From Seminavis robusta (lineage: Eukaryota > Bacillariophyta > Bacillariophyceae > Naviculales > Naviculaceae): DNA of 64,000 nucleotides. Below are positions 47,701-60,604 of this stretch, one piece after another (positions within the stretch are counted from its first letter, which is position 1; each line of letters opens with the position of its first letter). Below the pieces are notes generated by a model, which saw nothing but the letters and a program-made list of their open reading frames with translations, searched no databases and was not told where the DNA came from. Where the stretch lies: assembly GCA_903772945.1 (NCBI GenBank), contig CAICTM010000246.1, positions 21,741 to 85,740 of the forward strand, read 5' to 3'. The translations under genes were made by a program, and so were the position numbers.

Positions 47701-50700
47701 TGGCAGAAGCAGAGGCCAGAAACTTACCACCACCACCCAACTTCACAGTGCAAGCATGGCGGAAGCAGAGGCCAGAAAGAAGAACTTCCCACCTCCACCA
47801 AACTTCATCAGTGCAAGCATGGCAAAGGAAGCTGGTATGGATACTTCAACAGCAGTGGCTCCGCCTGGGGGCATGGGTGATGTCAATACTGCGATGGCTA
47901 TCCTTGCTGCTCGCAACAGGAGTATTGCATCGAAGAAGTCCCCCATACCAACAGCCGGCTCCCAAGATCAGCCAAAGCGCAAGGGATTTTCGCCACCTCC
48001 TATGCCCAACTTCATCAGTGCAAGTTGGCCAAAGAAGCAGATGAGCAAAAGAGAAGCTGCTTCCCACCACCGCCAAACTTCATCAGTGCCAGCATGGCAG
48101 AAGCAGAGGCCAAGAAGCAGCTGTTCCCACCACCGCCCAACTTCATCAGTGCAAGTATGGCAAAAGAGGCTGGTATGGAACTTGGGGGTTCTTCAAGAGT
48201 GTCAGTTGTTGGAGATGTTGGTGATGTGAACACTGCCATGGCTATTCTTGCAGCAAGGAACCGGGAAACCTCAGGCAAAACGAGTGTGACGAAACATCTG
48301 GAAGCGAGATATCATGAGATGGTGGCAGAAATGAGACAACTCAAAGGCGCTCTAGAGATGGAGAGAGTACAGTGGCAACAGGAGAGGGAAGCTCTTGTCA
48401 GGAATTCATTTGGCAAGCTCCAGTCCAAGTTCCATGAGGTGAATGCAGAAAACGAGGCATTGAGGGCATTGCTTGAAAATCAACAGCAAGAAGTTGTAGA
48501 AGAGGTAGATATCGCAGGAAGAAGTTTCTTCCCACCACCACCAAACTTCATCAGTGCCAGCATGGTGCAGAAAGCACAAACCCAACAAGGGCGCAATTTC
48601 CCTCCTCCACCCAACTTCATCAGCGCAAGCATGGCAGAAGAAGAGGCCAGAAAGAAGAATTTCCCACCTCCACCAAACTTCATCAGTGCAAGCATGGCAA
48701 AAGAAGCTGGTATGGATACTTCAACAGCAATAGCTACTCCCGGGGGCATTGGTGATGTCAACACTGCCATGGCTATCCTCGCAGCTCGCAACAGGAGTAT
48801 TGCATCCAAGAAGTCGCCTGGAGCATTTGCAGCTGGCTCTCCAGATCAGCCAAAGAGCAGGGGATTTTGGCCACCTCCAATGCCAACTTCATCAGTGCAA
48901 GCATGGCCAAAGAAGCAGATGAGCAAAGAGAACTAGCTTCCCTCCACCACCCAACTTCATCAGTGCAGCATGGCAGAAGGAGGCCAAGAAGCAGTTCCCA
49001 CCTCCACCAACTTCATCAGTGCAAGCATGGCAGAAGAAGAGGCCAGAAAGAAGAATTTCCCACCTCCACCAAACTTCATCAGTGCAAGCATGGCAAAAGA
49101 AGCTGGTATGGATACTTCAACAGCAATAGCTACTCCCGGGGGCATTGGTGATGTCAACACTGCCATGGCTATCCTCGCAGCTCGCAACAGGAGTATTGCA
49201 TCAAGAAGTCGCCTGGAGCATTTGCAGCTGGCTCTCCAGATCAGCCAAAGAGCGAGAGGATTTGTGCCACCTCCAATGCCCAACTTCATCAGTGCAAGCA
49301 TGGCCAAAGAAGCAGATGAGCAGAAGAGAACTAGCTTCCCTCCACCACCAAACTTCATCATGCCAGCATGGCAGAAGCAGAGGCCAAGAAGCAGCTTTCC
49401 CACCTCCGCCCAACTTCATCAGTGCAAGCATGGCACAAAAGGAGGCCAGAAAGAAGAACTTCCACCTCCACCAAACTTATCAGTGCAAGATGGCAAAGGA
49501 AGCTGGTATGATACTTCAACAGCATGGCTGCTCCTGGGGGCATTGGTGATGTCAACACTGCCATGGCTATCCTCGCAGCTCGCAACAGGAGTATTGCATC
49601 CAAGAAGTCGCCTGGAGCATTTGCAGCTGGTCTCCAGATCAGCCAAAGAGCAAGGGATTTGTGCCACCTCCAATCCCAACTTCATCAGGCAAGCATGGCC
49701 AAACAAAGCAGATGAGCAGAAGAGAACTAGCTTCCCTCCACCACCAAACTTCATCAGTGCCAGCATGGCAGAAGCAGAGCCAAGAAGCAGCTGTTCCCAC
49801 CACCACCCAACTTCATCAGTGCAAGCATGGCAGAAGAAGAGGCCAGAAAGAAGAATTCCCACCTCCACCAAACTTTATAGTGCAAGCATGGAAAGGAAGC
49901 TGGTATGGATACTTCAACAGCAGTGGCTGCTCCTGGGGGCATGGTGATGTCAACACTGCAATGGCTATTCGCAGCTCGCAACAGGAGTATTGCATCCAAG
50001 AAATCTCCTTCACCATTGCAGCTGGCCTTCAGATCAGCCAAAGAGCAAGGGATTTGTGCCACCTCCAATGCCCACTTCATCAGCGTAGCATGGCCAAACA
50101 AGCAGATGAGCAAAAGAGGACTAGCTTCCCTCCTCCACCAAACTTATCAGTGCAAATGGCACAAAGAAGCAAATTCATTCCCACCTCCCCAAATTTCATC
50201 AGTGCAAGCATAGAAGCAGAGGCCAGAAGAGCCGACCATGCAATGGCGAAGAGGCCAAGAAGAATTTCCACCTCCACCAAACTTTATTAGTGCAAGCATG
50301 GAAAGGATGCAGGAATGATGACTTCAGGCGCTCGAAGTTCTTCAGTTTCCGGTGATGCTGGTGATGTCAATACTGCCATGGCTATTCTTGCAGCAAGGAA
50401 TGCAGTCACCACAAACAGAACTGTGCCTGTTGGTGATCTTGAAGCAAAGTACCAGCAGCTGTTAGCAGAAAAGGAGGAACTAAGGGCCAGTTTGAAGACT
50501 AAGGAGCAAGACTGGCAGAGAGAACGAGAGAATCTAGTGAAGAACTCATTTGCCAACCTACAGGCCAAATTCCTCAAGGTCAAGGAGGAAAATGACGGAT
50601 TGAGAGCATTGCTAGGGAACCAGCATCAAGAAGCCCTCGAAGAGGAAACAGTTGCGGACCAAAGTCACTTCCCACCACGACCCAATTTCATCAGTGCAAG

Positions 50701-53700
50701 CATGGCTCAGAAAGCACAAGCCCAACAAGGGCGAACTTTCCCTCCACCAAAACTTCATCAGTGCGAGCATGGCAGAATCAGAGTCCAAGAAGCAGCTTTT
50801 CCCACCTCCGCCCAACTTCATCAGTGCAAGCATGGCAGAAAAGGAGGCCAGAAAGAAGCAGTTCCCACCTCCACCAAACTCATCAGTGCAAGCATGGCAA
50901 AGGAAGCTGGTATGGATACAGCAACACGATGGCTGCTCCTGGGGAGCCTGGTGATGTCAACACTGCAATGGCTATCTTGCAGCTCGCAACAGGAGCATTG
51001 CATCCAAGAAGTTGCCTTCACCAGTTGCGGCCGGCTCTCGAGATATGAGCAAGCGTTTGTGCCACCACCTATGCCCAACTTCATCAGTGCAAGCATGGCC
51101 AAAGAAGCAAAAGCCCAACAAGGTCGAATTTTCCCTCCACACAAACTTCATCAGTGCAGCATGCAGAACGGGCAAGCCTTTCCACCACACCCAACTTCAT
51201 CAGTGCAAGCATGGCAGAAGAGGAGGCCAGAAAGAAGCAACTTCCCACCTCCACCAAACTTCATCAGTGCAAGCATGGCAAAGGAAGCTGGTATGGATAC
51301 TTCAACAGCAGTGGCTGCTCCTGGGGGCATTGGTGATGTCAACACTGCCATGGCTATCCTCGCAGCTCGCAACAGGAGTATTGCATCCAAGAAGTCGCCT
51401 GGAGCATTTGCAGCTGGTTCTCCAGATCAGCCAAAGAGCGTGGGATTTGTGCCACCTACAATGCCCAACTTCATCAGTGCAAGCATGGCCAAAGACACAG
51501 AGATGCAAAAGAGAACTAGCTTCCCACCACCACCAAACTTCATCAGTGCCAGCATGGCAGAAGCAGAGGCCAAGAAGCAGCTTTTCCCACCACCACCCAA
51601 CTTCATCAGTGCAAGCATGGCGGAAGAAGAGGCCAAAAAGAAGAATTTCCCACCACCACCAAACTTTATTAGTGCAAGCATGGCAAAGGAAGCAGGTTTC
51701 GATACTGAGGGTGATGTGATGGTGGCAGCACATGCAGGTGCTGGTGATGCTGGTAATGTCAACAGAACCATGCCCATCATTGCAGCAAGGAACAGGGGCA
51801 CTGCAAGCAGCACTGTTCCCATTGGTGATCTCTCAGCAAAATTCCAGCAGCTATTGGCAGAAAAGGAGGAACTTATGGCCAGTCTGGAAACTAAGGAGCA
51901 CAACTGGCAGAGAGAAAGAGAGAATCTAATCAAGAACTCATTCGCCAACCTACAGGAAAAGCTCTACCAGACTCAGCAAGAGCTGGATGATGCCCTACAG
52001 GCAAGAGGTAGCTTGGAAGCCACAGTAAGGGATGCTGAATTATTGGTAAAGGCTTTGGAACAGAAAGCTGTGCAGCTAGAATCTCGACAAAGAAGGCTGG
52101 GTGGAGGCGAAGCAGACTCTAGAGTTACTTCATATGACCAAGATTTGCAGCGATTGCAGGCTGAGAATGATACTCTTCAAAAGCGTGTTGCAATACTGGA
52201 AACATCAGAGGACTCGGACTCAGAGAGTAAAGAGGATGATGATGGTGGCTTGCTTAACCAGTTGGCTGACGCAACAGAGCAAATTGTGTCACTTCGTGAT
52301 GGTTTGGCACAATCTGAAGAACAGCAGCTAGTTTTGGCTCAAGAAAAAGAAGCTTGGGATGCTGAAAGGGACCAACTGGAAAAACGGCTGGATGAAGTGC
52401 TGGAACAGTTGGTGGATGCAACAGAGCAAGTGGCTGATCTGAAGGAAGAAAAAGATCAATTTAGGTGGCAGCAGCAGGTCGCCATGGAAGCCAAACAAAA
52501 AGCTGAGCGGTCCCGACGTGCTTCAATCACAATGATTACCAGTCTGGAAGCCACACTAGCAAGAAAGGAAGCTGACATGGACAATTCACAAGCCACAAAG
52601 ATGAATGAAAACCAAGAACTCCAGAAGAAAGTGGAAGATCTAGAAAATACATTGGCTCAAGCACAAGCACAACTCGAAGCTTCCCAGGAACAGGTGGAGT
52701 CGCTTCGTGCGACCAACCAAGAAGATTCTCTAAGCGGACTAGCATCCATGAGCAGAGAAGCTACTGGAGAACTGACAAAGCTTCAAGCAGAATTGGAGGG
52801 TGTGAAATCAGAGTATGCGAGCGTCTTGAACGATGTCAACAAGCAGAAAGAGGAACGGAAGCACATGCAAGAAGAGATTGAGGCTTTGCAAAAGGTCAAC
52901 TCAAGACTATTGAATGACCTTGAAGCTGCAGACAAAGAAAGTGAAGATGCCCTTCAAACAATGCAAGCAGCACTAGAAGCTGTCAAGAGTGACAAGAGCA
53001 AGATTGTTGATGATCTTGAGAAATCTGTGACCAAGAAGGGAGAAGAGATTAGAAAGTTGCAAACGCAGCTTGAATCTTTACAACAAGAGAAAAGAGGAGA
53101 GCAGGAAATGTTGCGGCTTGCAGCCACTGCCAGAGAAGGAGAACTACAAACCCTCCGTGCAGACAAGGGAGAGCTGGTCCAGCAGCTACAAGCCGAGTTG
53201 GATGAAGTGAAAGCCACTGCCAACAACCACAAAGAGGAGCGCCAAAAACTCCAAGAAGAGATCAATGCATTGCAAAAGGTCAACACAAGGCTTTTGAATG
53301 ATCTGGAAGCCACAGACAAAGAGAATGAGGATGCCCTACAGACCATGCAAGCTGCACTAGAGAATGTCAAAAGCGACAAGAGCAGGCTTGCTGGTGATCT
53401 TGAGGCTGCTCTGGCTGAGAAGGGAGAGGAGATTAGGAAGCTAAGAATACAACTGGAGGCTCTGCAACGGGAGAAGAGAGGAGAGCAGGAAATGTTGCGG
53501 CTTGTAGCCACTGCCAAAGCAGGAGAACTTGAAACCCTCCGTTCTGATAGTGGAGCCATGGTGCAGAAGCTACAGGCTGAGTTGGATGGAGTTAAGGCAG
53601 AATACACCAACCTCTTGAATGATGTCAACAAGCAAAAGCAAGAGAGGGAGAACCTTCAAGAAGAGATGAATGCATTGCAGAAAGTCAACACAAGACTTTT

Positions 53701-56700
53701 AAATGATTTGGAAACAGCAGACAAGGAGAGCGAGGATGCACTGCAGGCAATGCAAGCTGCGCTAGAAAACGTCAAGAATGACAAGAGCAAGATTGTTGGT
53801 GATCTTGAGGCATCTGTGGCTAACAAGGGCGAAGAGATTCGCAAGTTCAAACTGCAGTTGGAGGCTTTACAACGAGAAAGAAAAGAAGAACAGGATATAT
53901 TGAGATTTGCTGCCACTGCCAGAGAAGGAGAGGTCCAAACACTCCGAGCCGACAAGGGGGGGCTGGCCCAGAAGCTACAAGCTGAGTTGGATGGAGTTAA
54001 GGCAGAATACACCACCCTTTTAGGTGATGTCAACAAGCAGAAACAAGAGCGGGAGGACCTTCAAGAAGAGATTGAAGGATTGCAAAGGGTCAACACGCGA
54101 CTTTTGAATGATCTGGAAACCACAGACAAGGAAAGTGAGGATGCCCTTCAGACCATGCAAGCTGCACTAGAAAGTGTGAAGAGTGACAAGACAAGGCTTG
54201 TTGGTGATCTTGAGGCATCTTTGGCTGAGAAGGGAGAAGAGGTTAAAAAGCTGCAATTGCAACTTGAGGCTCTGCAACGAGACAAGCAGGGAGAACAGGA
54301 AATGTTGCGGTTTGCTTCCACGGCCAAGGAGGAAGAGCTCCGGACTTTAAAAAGCGAGCTTGTGTCGCTACGTCAGACAAGCAAGGATTTGGAAGCATTG
54401 TGCACGGCAAAAGATGACGACCTTCACAAAGTACAGAGTGCGTCTGAGGCTCTCCTTGCTGACTTGGAAAAAGTCACAGACGCACAGGAGGCTCTCGAAG
54501 CAGAAAACGTGAGGCTGAATACCGAGTTGGACACCAAAGTATCAGAGCAAAAGCGGTTGGAAATGTCTGTGGAATCTTTGGAGCGGTCCTTGAAAAAAGC
54601 CGAATCCACCGTGCAGACCCTCCAAGAAAATGCATCTGCAGCCGAGGAATCGAAAAAGGAAACAGAAACCTCCCGATCACTGGGATTTGAGTCGACGGGC
54701 TGGAACCTCTTTGGCGGTACCGGTTCAAGCACTACCAGTACTAGCAAAGAGCCGGATCTGGGAAAGGTCAAGGAAGAACTAAATGCTGTCACCTCAGAAA
54801 AGGAGTCGCTTAACGCTGCACTGATCGAGTCTGAAAAGAAGCGCGAGACCCTGGAATCGTCATTCAAAGAATCGGGCGAGACTATTGCTACATTGCAAGA
54901 CACCATTTCGATGCTGGAATCTGCTGGCGAAGACATGCTCCAGGCTTTCGAGGAGGAGAAGCACATGCTAGTCGAGCAGATTGAGGCGAAGACTCTGGAA
55001 GTTGCAGAAATGCAGGCGAAAGCTCGGTCCAGTTCTTTGCAAGTCAGTGACAAACTGACAGCTGCTGTCGCAGAAAAGGAAGCCCTATCAGAGACACTAG
55101 AGAGTGTCCGCCGCGAACTTGATGAAGCAAAGGCTGCCAAGACTGTTTTGGAGTCATCTTTGCGCGAGTCAAGCACTACCGTGGAGAACCTCCGAGAGAC
55201 GATTGCTATGCTAGAAACAGCTGGTGAAGACATGCTGAGAGCGGTCGAAGAGGACAAACAGACTTTGGTAGAAGAGATGGAAGCCAAGTTTAAGGAGCGG
55301 TTAGAAGAGGCCGCAGACGAAGCTACAACCTCGATTTCCTCCGAGAAGAAGGCTCTGGAAATGACCGTCAAAATCATCCGCCAAGAACTGCAGGAGGCCA
55401 GTGTCGGGAGAGGTAAAGCGGAGGCATCGTTAAAGGAGTCTGAGACCACCATCGCAACTCTACGTGAGAGCATTTCAATGCTCGAATCAGCTGGAGAGGA
55501 GGTCCTGAAAGCTGTGGAAGAGGAAAAGGAGGCGCTCGTGGGGCAAGTCGCAACACTTGAGGCTGCTTTGACGGAGAGCCAAGCAGCGATGGCAGAAGTA
55601 AATAAAAAGCTGGCTGAGCTTGCCAGCGAGAAGAATTCACTGGAGTCGGAACTGAACAACGCTCGCGATGCGCTGCAGGAGACCTGTGGCTCGCTGGAGG
55701 CCTCCAAAGTAACAATCCACACCCTCAGAGAAGCTGTGTCAGCGTTGAAAGAAAACACGCAAGGGAGCCAAACAGCCCTCCTGGAGGAACGCGACGATCT
55801 AGCCAAGAAGCTCGCTATCATGCAGTCGAATAATGGAACGGCCGAGAACCTAGCAGAACTCAGCGAAAAGCTTGCTGCGGCCATCGCAGACAAAGAAGCC
55901 AGCGGAGAAAAGCTCGAAGCCACTGCGTTGCTCATGAACGAATTTCAGCTCATGGCTGAAGAGAACAGGGTGCTTTTGGAGGACGCAACTTCCAAGCTGG
56001 ATGCTGCTAAGAACGAAAATGAAGCTCTTACGACGAAAGTTGAAGCCCTGCAGGGCGAGAAGCATGCGATGGTGTCGAATCTACTAAAGAGTACCGAGGA
56101 ATGTCAACGAGTCGCTGCAGCCAAAGCATCGTTGGAAAAAGCGTTGGTTGATGCCAGCCTAGAGCTGGAGGCGCTCAAAGAAGCTAGTGTAGAAAGCGAA
56201 AACAAACAAGCAAAAACGCCTCCCACGGCAGCAACGGACAACCCCACTAGAATCATGCCAATGGCCGCTGGTCAACGCAACTATGTCTTCAGCAAAGATT
56301 TCAGTGCCGCCAATACGGAACTAACGGAGAAGAATAATGAACTCAAGAGCAAGGTTGCATTCTGTGAAGCTGCGCTTGTGGAGTGCAAAGGCAAGCTTGC
56401 AACTGCTGAAGGCCGGCTGAATGATATGGTCACAGAGAGCTATCAGCTTGAGGCCAGTGCGGACGACGCACGACAACAGAGCAGGGTAACTATGTCAGAA
56501 AAGCAGGAATTAGAAACCAAGCTCCTCCAAGTTGAGGGTGAAAAGAACGATCTTCAGTTGCAAGTGAAGGAGCTCATGGAGTCAATGCATTCCTTAGTGG
56601 AGACCGGCAGTGATTCCCAGGCCAAGGCGTTGTTGGAAAGGCAGCTAGCTAGCGATGCCGCCGATGATGATGCCGACGACGATGATGCCGACGGCGATGA

Positions 56701-59700
56701 TGCCGACGGCGATGATGCCGACGACGATGATGCCGACGATGATGATGCCGACTTGGCCGAGAAAAAGGATGCTCTCGAAGAGAAAGTAGAGTCGCTGGAA
56801 GCAGCTCTCAGAGAATGCGAGGGAAAATTGGAACTTGCTGAATCTCAGCTAACTGCCCAGGCGGCGGAGAGCCGGGACATCGGGACATGCACCGACGATG
56901 GACACCAGGAGCTGCAAGCCGAGAACGAGAAGTTGGGGGCCAGGCTTCGTGCAGCCGAGGGCGAAAAGGATGATCTAAGGCTGCAGGTAAAGGAACTGAT
57001 GGAGTCAATACAAGCAATTATGGCGGGAGGAAATGATGCCCAGGACACGGCCGAGAAGGATGAGCTAGCAGCAAAGACTGATACCCTTGCAAAGGAGGTG
57101 GGTTCTCTCAAAGCAACTCTCAAGGAACTCGAGGGAAAGCTGGCTGAGTCCCAAATGCGTGAAATGACTGCCAAGAACCAGGAGCAGGAAGCAGCCAAGG
57201 AAGAAAAACAAAAACTGGAAGCAATGCTACGCGCAGCTGAGGGTGAGAAGCATGACCTCCAACTTCAAGTCAAGGAATTAATGGAGTCATTGCAATCAAT
57301 AATGGCCTCAAACATGCAGCAAGAAACAGAGACCGCTTCCGAGAGCAACGCAGCGTTGGAGGAGAGAGTGCGCCATTTGGAGGATGCACTGTCAAAATCG
57401 TCATCAGGGAAGTCAGAGAACAGTGCGGCCCTGGAGGGGAAAGTTCGCGGTCTCGAGGAAGCGTTATCGAAATCCGAAGAAGATCTAGAGATCTGCCAAA
57501 AGAGGCTCGTCGAAATAACCGAGGAGGGTATTGAGGTGACAAAGAGCAACGACAGTGACGAACAACGGGAGCAGTTGCTTTCGAAACTGTCGGATGCAGA
57601 AGCTGAAGCAGATGATCTCCGAGAAGAGGTGGAGGAGTTGGTGTCAAGATCAAAGGAACTAGAGAGTCTTGGCGAAGAGGAGGACGTTCTACTCCGAGAA
57701 CAGGTCGAAACCATGAACGCTTGGAATTTGGCATTGGAAGCTCGCGCTGACCGATCCAACAAGGAGCTTGAGAATGCGCGAACGGAACTAGAGGCGCTGA
57801 AGAGTTCAAGGCGAACTCTGGAAGAGGCACTGAAGCAGAGTAAAGAGAGTCCGCAAGGAAAAGTGACACGGGCCGTGGACTTCGATTCTCCCAGCGATGA
57901 AAATGCAATGGCCAGTTTGCGAAAGGAAAAGAAAGTGCTGACTTTGAAGTTTGAGGCTTTAGAAGAATCTTATGCTGAGAAAAACTCAAAGGTCCTGGAG
58001 CTGGAGGCCCGGGTAGAAGACTTCCTGAACAAGAGCACTGACCTGAAGCTAAGATTGGCAAGGAAGACAGCCTTGATCACAGAGCTCCAAGAAGATATGG
58101 AAGAACAAGCTGGTTCCAAGGGTGCCCAAAACAACGTCCAAAATGAGACTGAAGAAGCCCTCAGCAATTTGCGGAAGGAAAACAAGGCTTTGGTGGCTAA
58201 GCTGGAAAAACTTGAAGAGACTCATGAAGAGAAGAAAAGCAAAGTGTCCGAGTTGGAAGCCCGAGTGGAGGAGAGCATAAACAAGAGTGCTGATTTGAAG
58301 TTGCGGTTAGCACGGAAGACTTCAATGATCACTGAGTTGGAGGAAGATTTGGAAGGCTACAAATCAAACCAACCGAAGGATGATGGTGCCACAAGAGCAG
58401 TGACATTCAAGACAGAAGAGAGCACCAACGCCACAGAGAAGGGCACTCAAGAAGTCCTGAACAACTTGCATAAGGATTACAAGGCTTTGGTGTCAAAAGT
58501 GGAGAGGCTAGAAGATGCCTTTGCAGAGAAGAATAGCAGGGTCTCTGAGCTGGAGGCACGCGAGGAAGAATACTTGAATAAGAGTGCTGATTTGAAGTTG
58601 CGGCTGGCACGGAAGACTGCAATGATCTCAGAGCTGGAGGAAGATCTGGAAGCTTACCGATCAAATCAACCAAGTGGCGAAGTTGCTTCAAGATCAGTGG
58701 CTTTCAAGCAGGATGAGAGCTTAAAGGAGGAACACCAAGCAGTGTTGAACAGCCTGAGAAAAGAAGTCAAAGAATTGGTTTCAAAATTGGAGCAACTTGA
58801 GGATGTTCTGGCAGAAAGAAACAACAAGGTGTCTGAGTTGGAGGCACGAGTGGAAGACGACTTGAACAAGAGTGCCGACTTGAAGTTACGGCTGGCGCGG
58901 AAGACTGCTCATATTGCTGAGTTGGAGGAAGATTTGGAAGCTTACACTTCAAAACAATCAAATGATGGTGGTCCTCCTTCGCAAGCAGCTGTTTTGAGGT
59001 TGGAAACCGCGGTGCGGGTGCTTACGGACGAGCTGGCAAAGGCGGAAGCTACAATTGAGAGGCAAGCTGCTGCGTTGACGGCGAGCGGAAACCATGACCA
59101 GGTCGCTCGCTCTTTGGGAGACACGAGTGTCCAAACGAAGGACATTGAAACCGAGAACCGAGCCCTTTCGGAGGATCTTTCAAAAGCCAACACAACGATC
59201 AGACAGCAAAGAACGAAACTCGAAGCCCTCGAAGAGAGTCTCGCAGAGAAGTCTTCCAAACTATCTGAACAGGAGGCACGCTTGGAAGAGCATATTGGAA
59301 GAAGTTCTGACCTAAAGCTACGTCTGGCAAGGAAGACTGCAAAGATCTCTGAGCTCGAGGACCTAATTGCCGAGAGCGGAGACGGCTCGGATCCGGTAGT
59401 GTCCAACGGTGTGAACCCGGCAAACCCTGCAGTCGACACAGCGTCCTTGGAAGAGCTGGAGCAGGAGAATCAGCTCTTGACAGTTAAGGTGTTGCGATTA
59501 GAAGGGAACCTCAAGCAAGAAAAGGATAACCTCAGAAAGCAGCAATCCAAGGTGGAAGCACTGGAAGACACGATTGTCGATAAGGGCGTAAAGATCGCAG
59601 AAGTACAAGCGCGTTTGGAGGAGTACATTGGAACGAGCGCCGATCTCAAGCTGCGCCTTGCAAGGAGAACCGCAACTATCGCGGAGCTTCAAGAAGAACT

Positions 59701-60604
59701 CGACGAACAATCATCCGGTGGTTCAGGGAAGGATTCGGCGAATGCTGCTTTCCGGAATAAGGACTTACCTTTCTTTGACGAAACGAGTCACAATCTACCG
59801 GAGGGTGGTGACGAAGTATTACCAGCAGCCAGAATGCCACTGGCACCACCACATCGATCGTTACCGGATTGCGGCGAAGAGGAAGTTGAAGTGTCACCAG
59901 GACACCGATCTCTCGTCGTCGATGCAACGGCCCAATCAACGACTTTAGCGGAAGAAGAGGACGAAAGTCCTTTTGGCAATGGCACAAAGAAGCAGAGAAG
60001 CCCCAGCCAGCAGCTCAAGGATTGCTTGGAAGACGCCAAAGCGAGCGAATCATTGTTTGAACAGATTGCGTCTCTTGCGGCCCACGCGGAGAAAAAGAAG
60101 AGACGCCTCAAGGTGTTAAACGAACGGTTGGAAAAGGCCGTGGGCAGGAATCGCATCAGCCCCAAGTCGGATGTTGCTGCTGCTGCTGCTGCTGCTGCTG
60201 CCGGCGAGAGGCCGGTTAGTGGTCTCGCCCAAGAGCAAGACCACCTTCAAAAGACGGTGGCGCATTTGGAGAATCAGTGGAAAGAAACCAGGAGTCAGCT
60301 CGATAGCGTCCACAAGATGAATCTGAAATTGGAGGCAGCACTGGATCACATTTCCCGAGAACGTGCCTCTGCGATTGATGCGAGATCCAACCTGGAGGCG
60401 TCGTTGCGGGAAGCCCAAGAAGAAGTGCGGAGCCTCCGTGTTGCCGTCGATGCGATGGAAGCCGAACGGACAGTCGGCGGCACCATTTCACGTGCGATAA
60501 ACATCGAACCCGGTCCGAGTGGCGACGTGGAGGTGGAAGTATCGGAGCATCCCGATATGGACCCTGAACGGACCACATTCCCCTTGCGCTATGGAGACGT
60601 GTAA
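41707..60604 (+). CDS. Giant coiled-coil protein with FPPPP repeats; assembly has frameshifts and a gap
   Basis: One gene appears to run from the ATG at 41707 to the TAA at 60602, about 6300 codons. The assembled frame breaks at about 44020, at the N gap (46442-46459), at about 47603, 47744 and 48020, and many times in 48880-51200. From about 51200 to the end the frame is open. The N-terminus is Ser/Gln/Asp/Glu-rich and low in complexity. Coiled-coil blocks repeating QWQKERE-x3-KxSFANLQSK follow (about 43540-44270). Then come more than thirty FPPPPNFISASMA repeats (44310-51690), alternating with GDVNTAMAILAARNR and VPPPMPNFISASMA units and short coiled coils. After 51850 there is about 8.7 kb of continuous coiled coil, including four units of about 130 residues (52780-54360) and six DLKLRLARKTA units (58000-59710). 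No motor, kinase or membrane domain is seen. FPPPP is the core ligand of Ena/VASP EVH1 domains, so a scaffold role is possible. The protein itself is unrecognised. Confidence 0.7.
46442..46459. other. Assembly gap (18 N)
   Basis: Eighteen undetermined bases lie inside the repeat array. The frame before the gap (coiled-coil KTKEQ) and after it (AARNRSIASKKS) do not continue each other in protein logic, so repeat sequence is probably missing and the true gap size is unknown. Confidence 0.95.
48880..51200 (+). other. Cluster of single-base deletions in the giant gene
   Basis: Compared with neighbouring repeat copies, one base is missing every roughly 40-150 bp, for example atgccaac for atgcccaac (about 48882), gtgcagcatgg for gtgcaagcatgg (about 48965), ttcatcatgcc for ttcatcagtgcc (about 49357) and aacttatcag for aacttcatcag (about 49475). 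Substitutions are few. Coding sequence on both sides is clean. This pattern suggests a low-quality consensus patch rather than decay. Confidence 0.8.
56650..56756 (+). repeat. Asp/Ala microsatellite in the giant gene
   Basis: Repeated gatgatgccgac-type 15-bp units encode DDDAD and GDDAD runs, a highly acidic stretch that interrupts the coiled coil. Confidence 0.85.
58000..59715 (+). repeat. Six-fold DLKLRLARKTA repeat
   Basis: Six copies of a unit with core EARVEEx2NKSADLKLRLAR followed by KTAxIxELEEDLE lie at about 58005, 58255, 58550, 58843, 59273 and 59608. The first four are about 250-300 bp apart and the last two about 335-430 bp apart. The basic core alternates with acidic helices. Confidence 0.85.
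60172..60202 (+). repeat. GCT trinucleotide run encoding poly-Ala
   Basis: About ten gctgct units encode an Ala tract near the C-terminus of the giant protein, a simple microsatellite. Confidence 0.85.

Larger units (their letters stand above)
44310..51690 (+). repeat. FPPPPNFISASMA tandem repeat array
   Basis: Units of about 60-66 bp encode FPPPPNFISASMA followed by a charged helix such as EAEAKKQL, EEEARKKN or KEAGMD. They are arranged in higher-order blocks of three or four units plus a GDVNTAMAILAARNRS segment and a VPPPMPNFISASMA unit. Blocks are separated by short coiled coils at about 45420-45640, 46890-47140, 48280-48500 and 50420-50650. Because the DNA repeats, all six frames stay open for long stretches; only the FPPPP frame is consistent with the flanking coding sequence. 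Confidence 0.9.

Noticed and set aside
44234-50583. Many long antisense and alternative-frame ORFs rich in MLALMKFGGGG or SSVQAWQKQRPR
   Set aside because: They are shadows of the FPPPPNFISASMA DNA repeat. The repeat unit has no stop in several frames; only the FPPPP frame joins the coiled coils on both sides.
54424-55935. 503-codon minus-strand ORF rich in Ser
   Set aside because: It is the antisense of Glu/Ala/Leu-rich coiled coil, whose codon usage leaves the reverse frame open.
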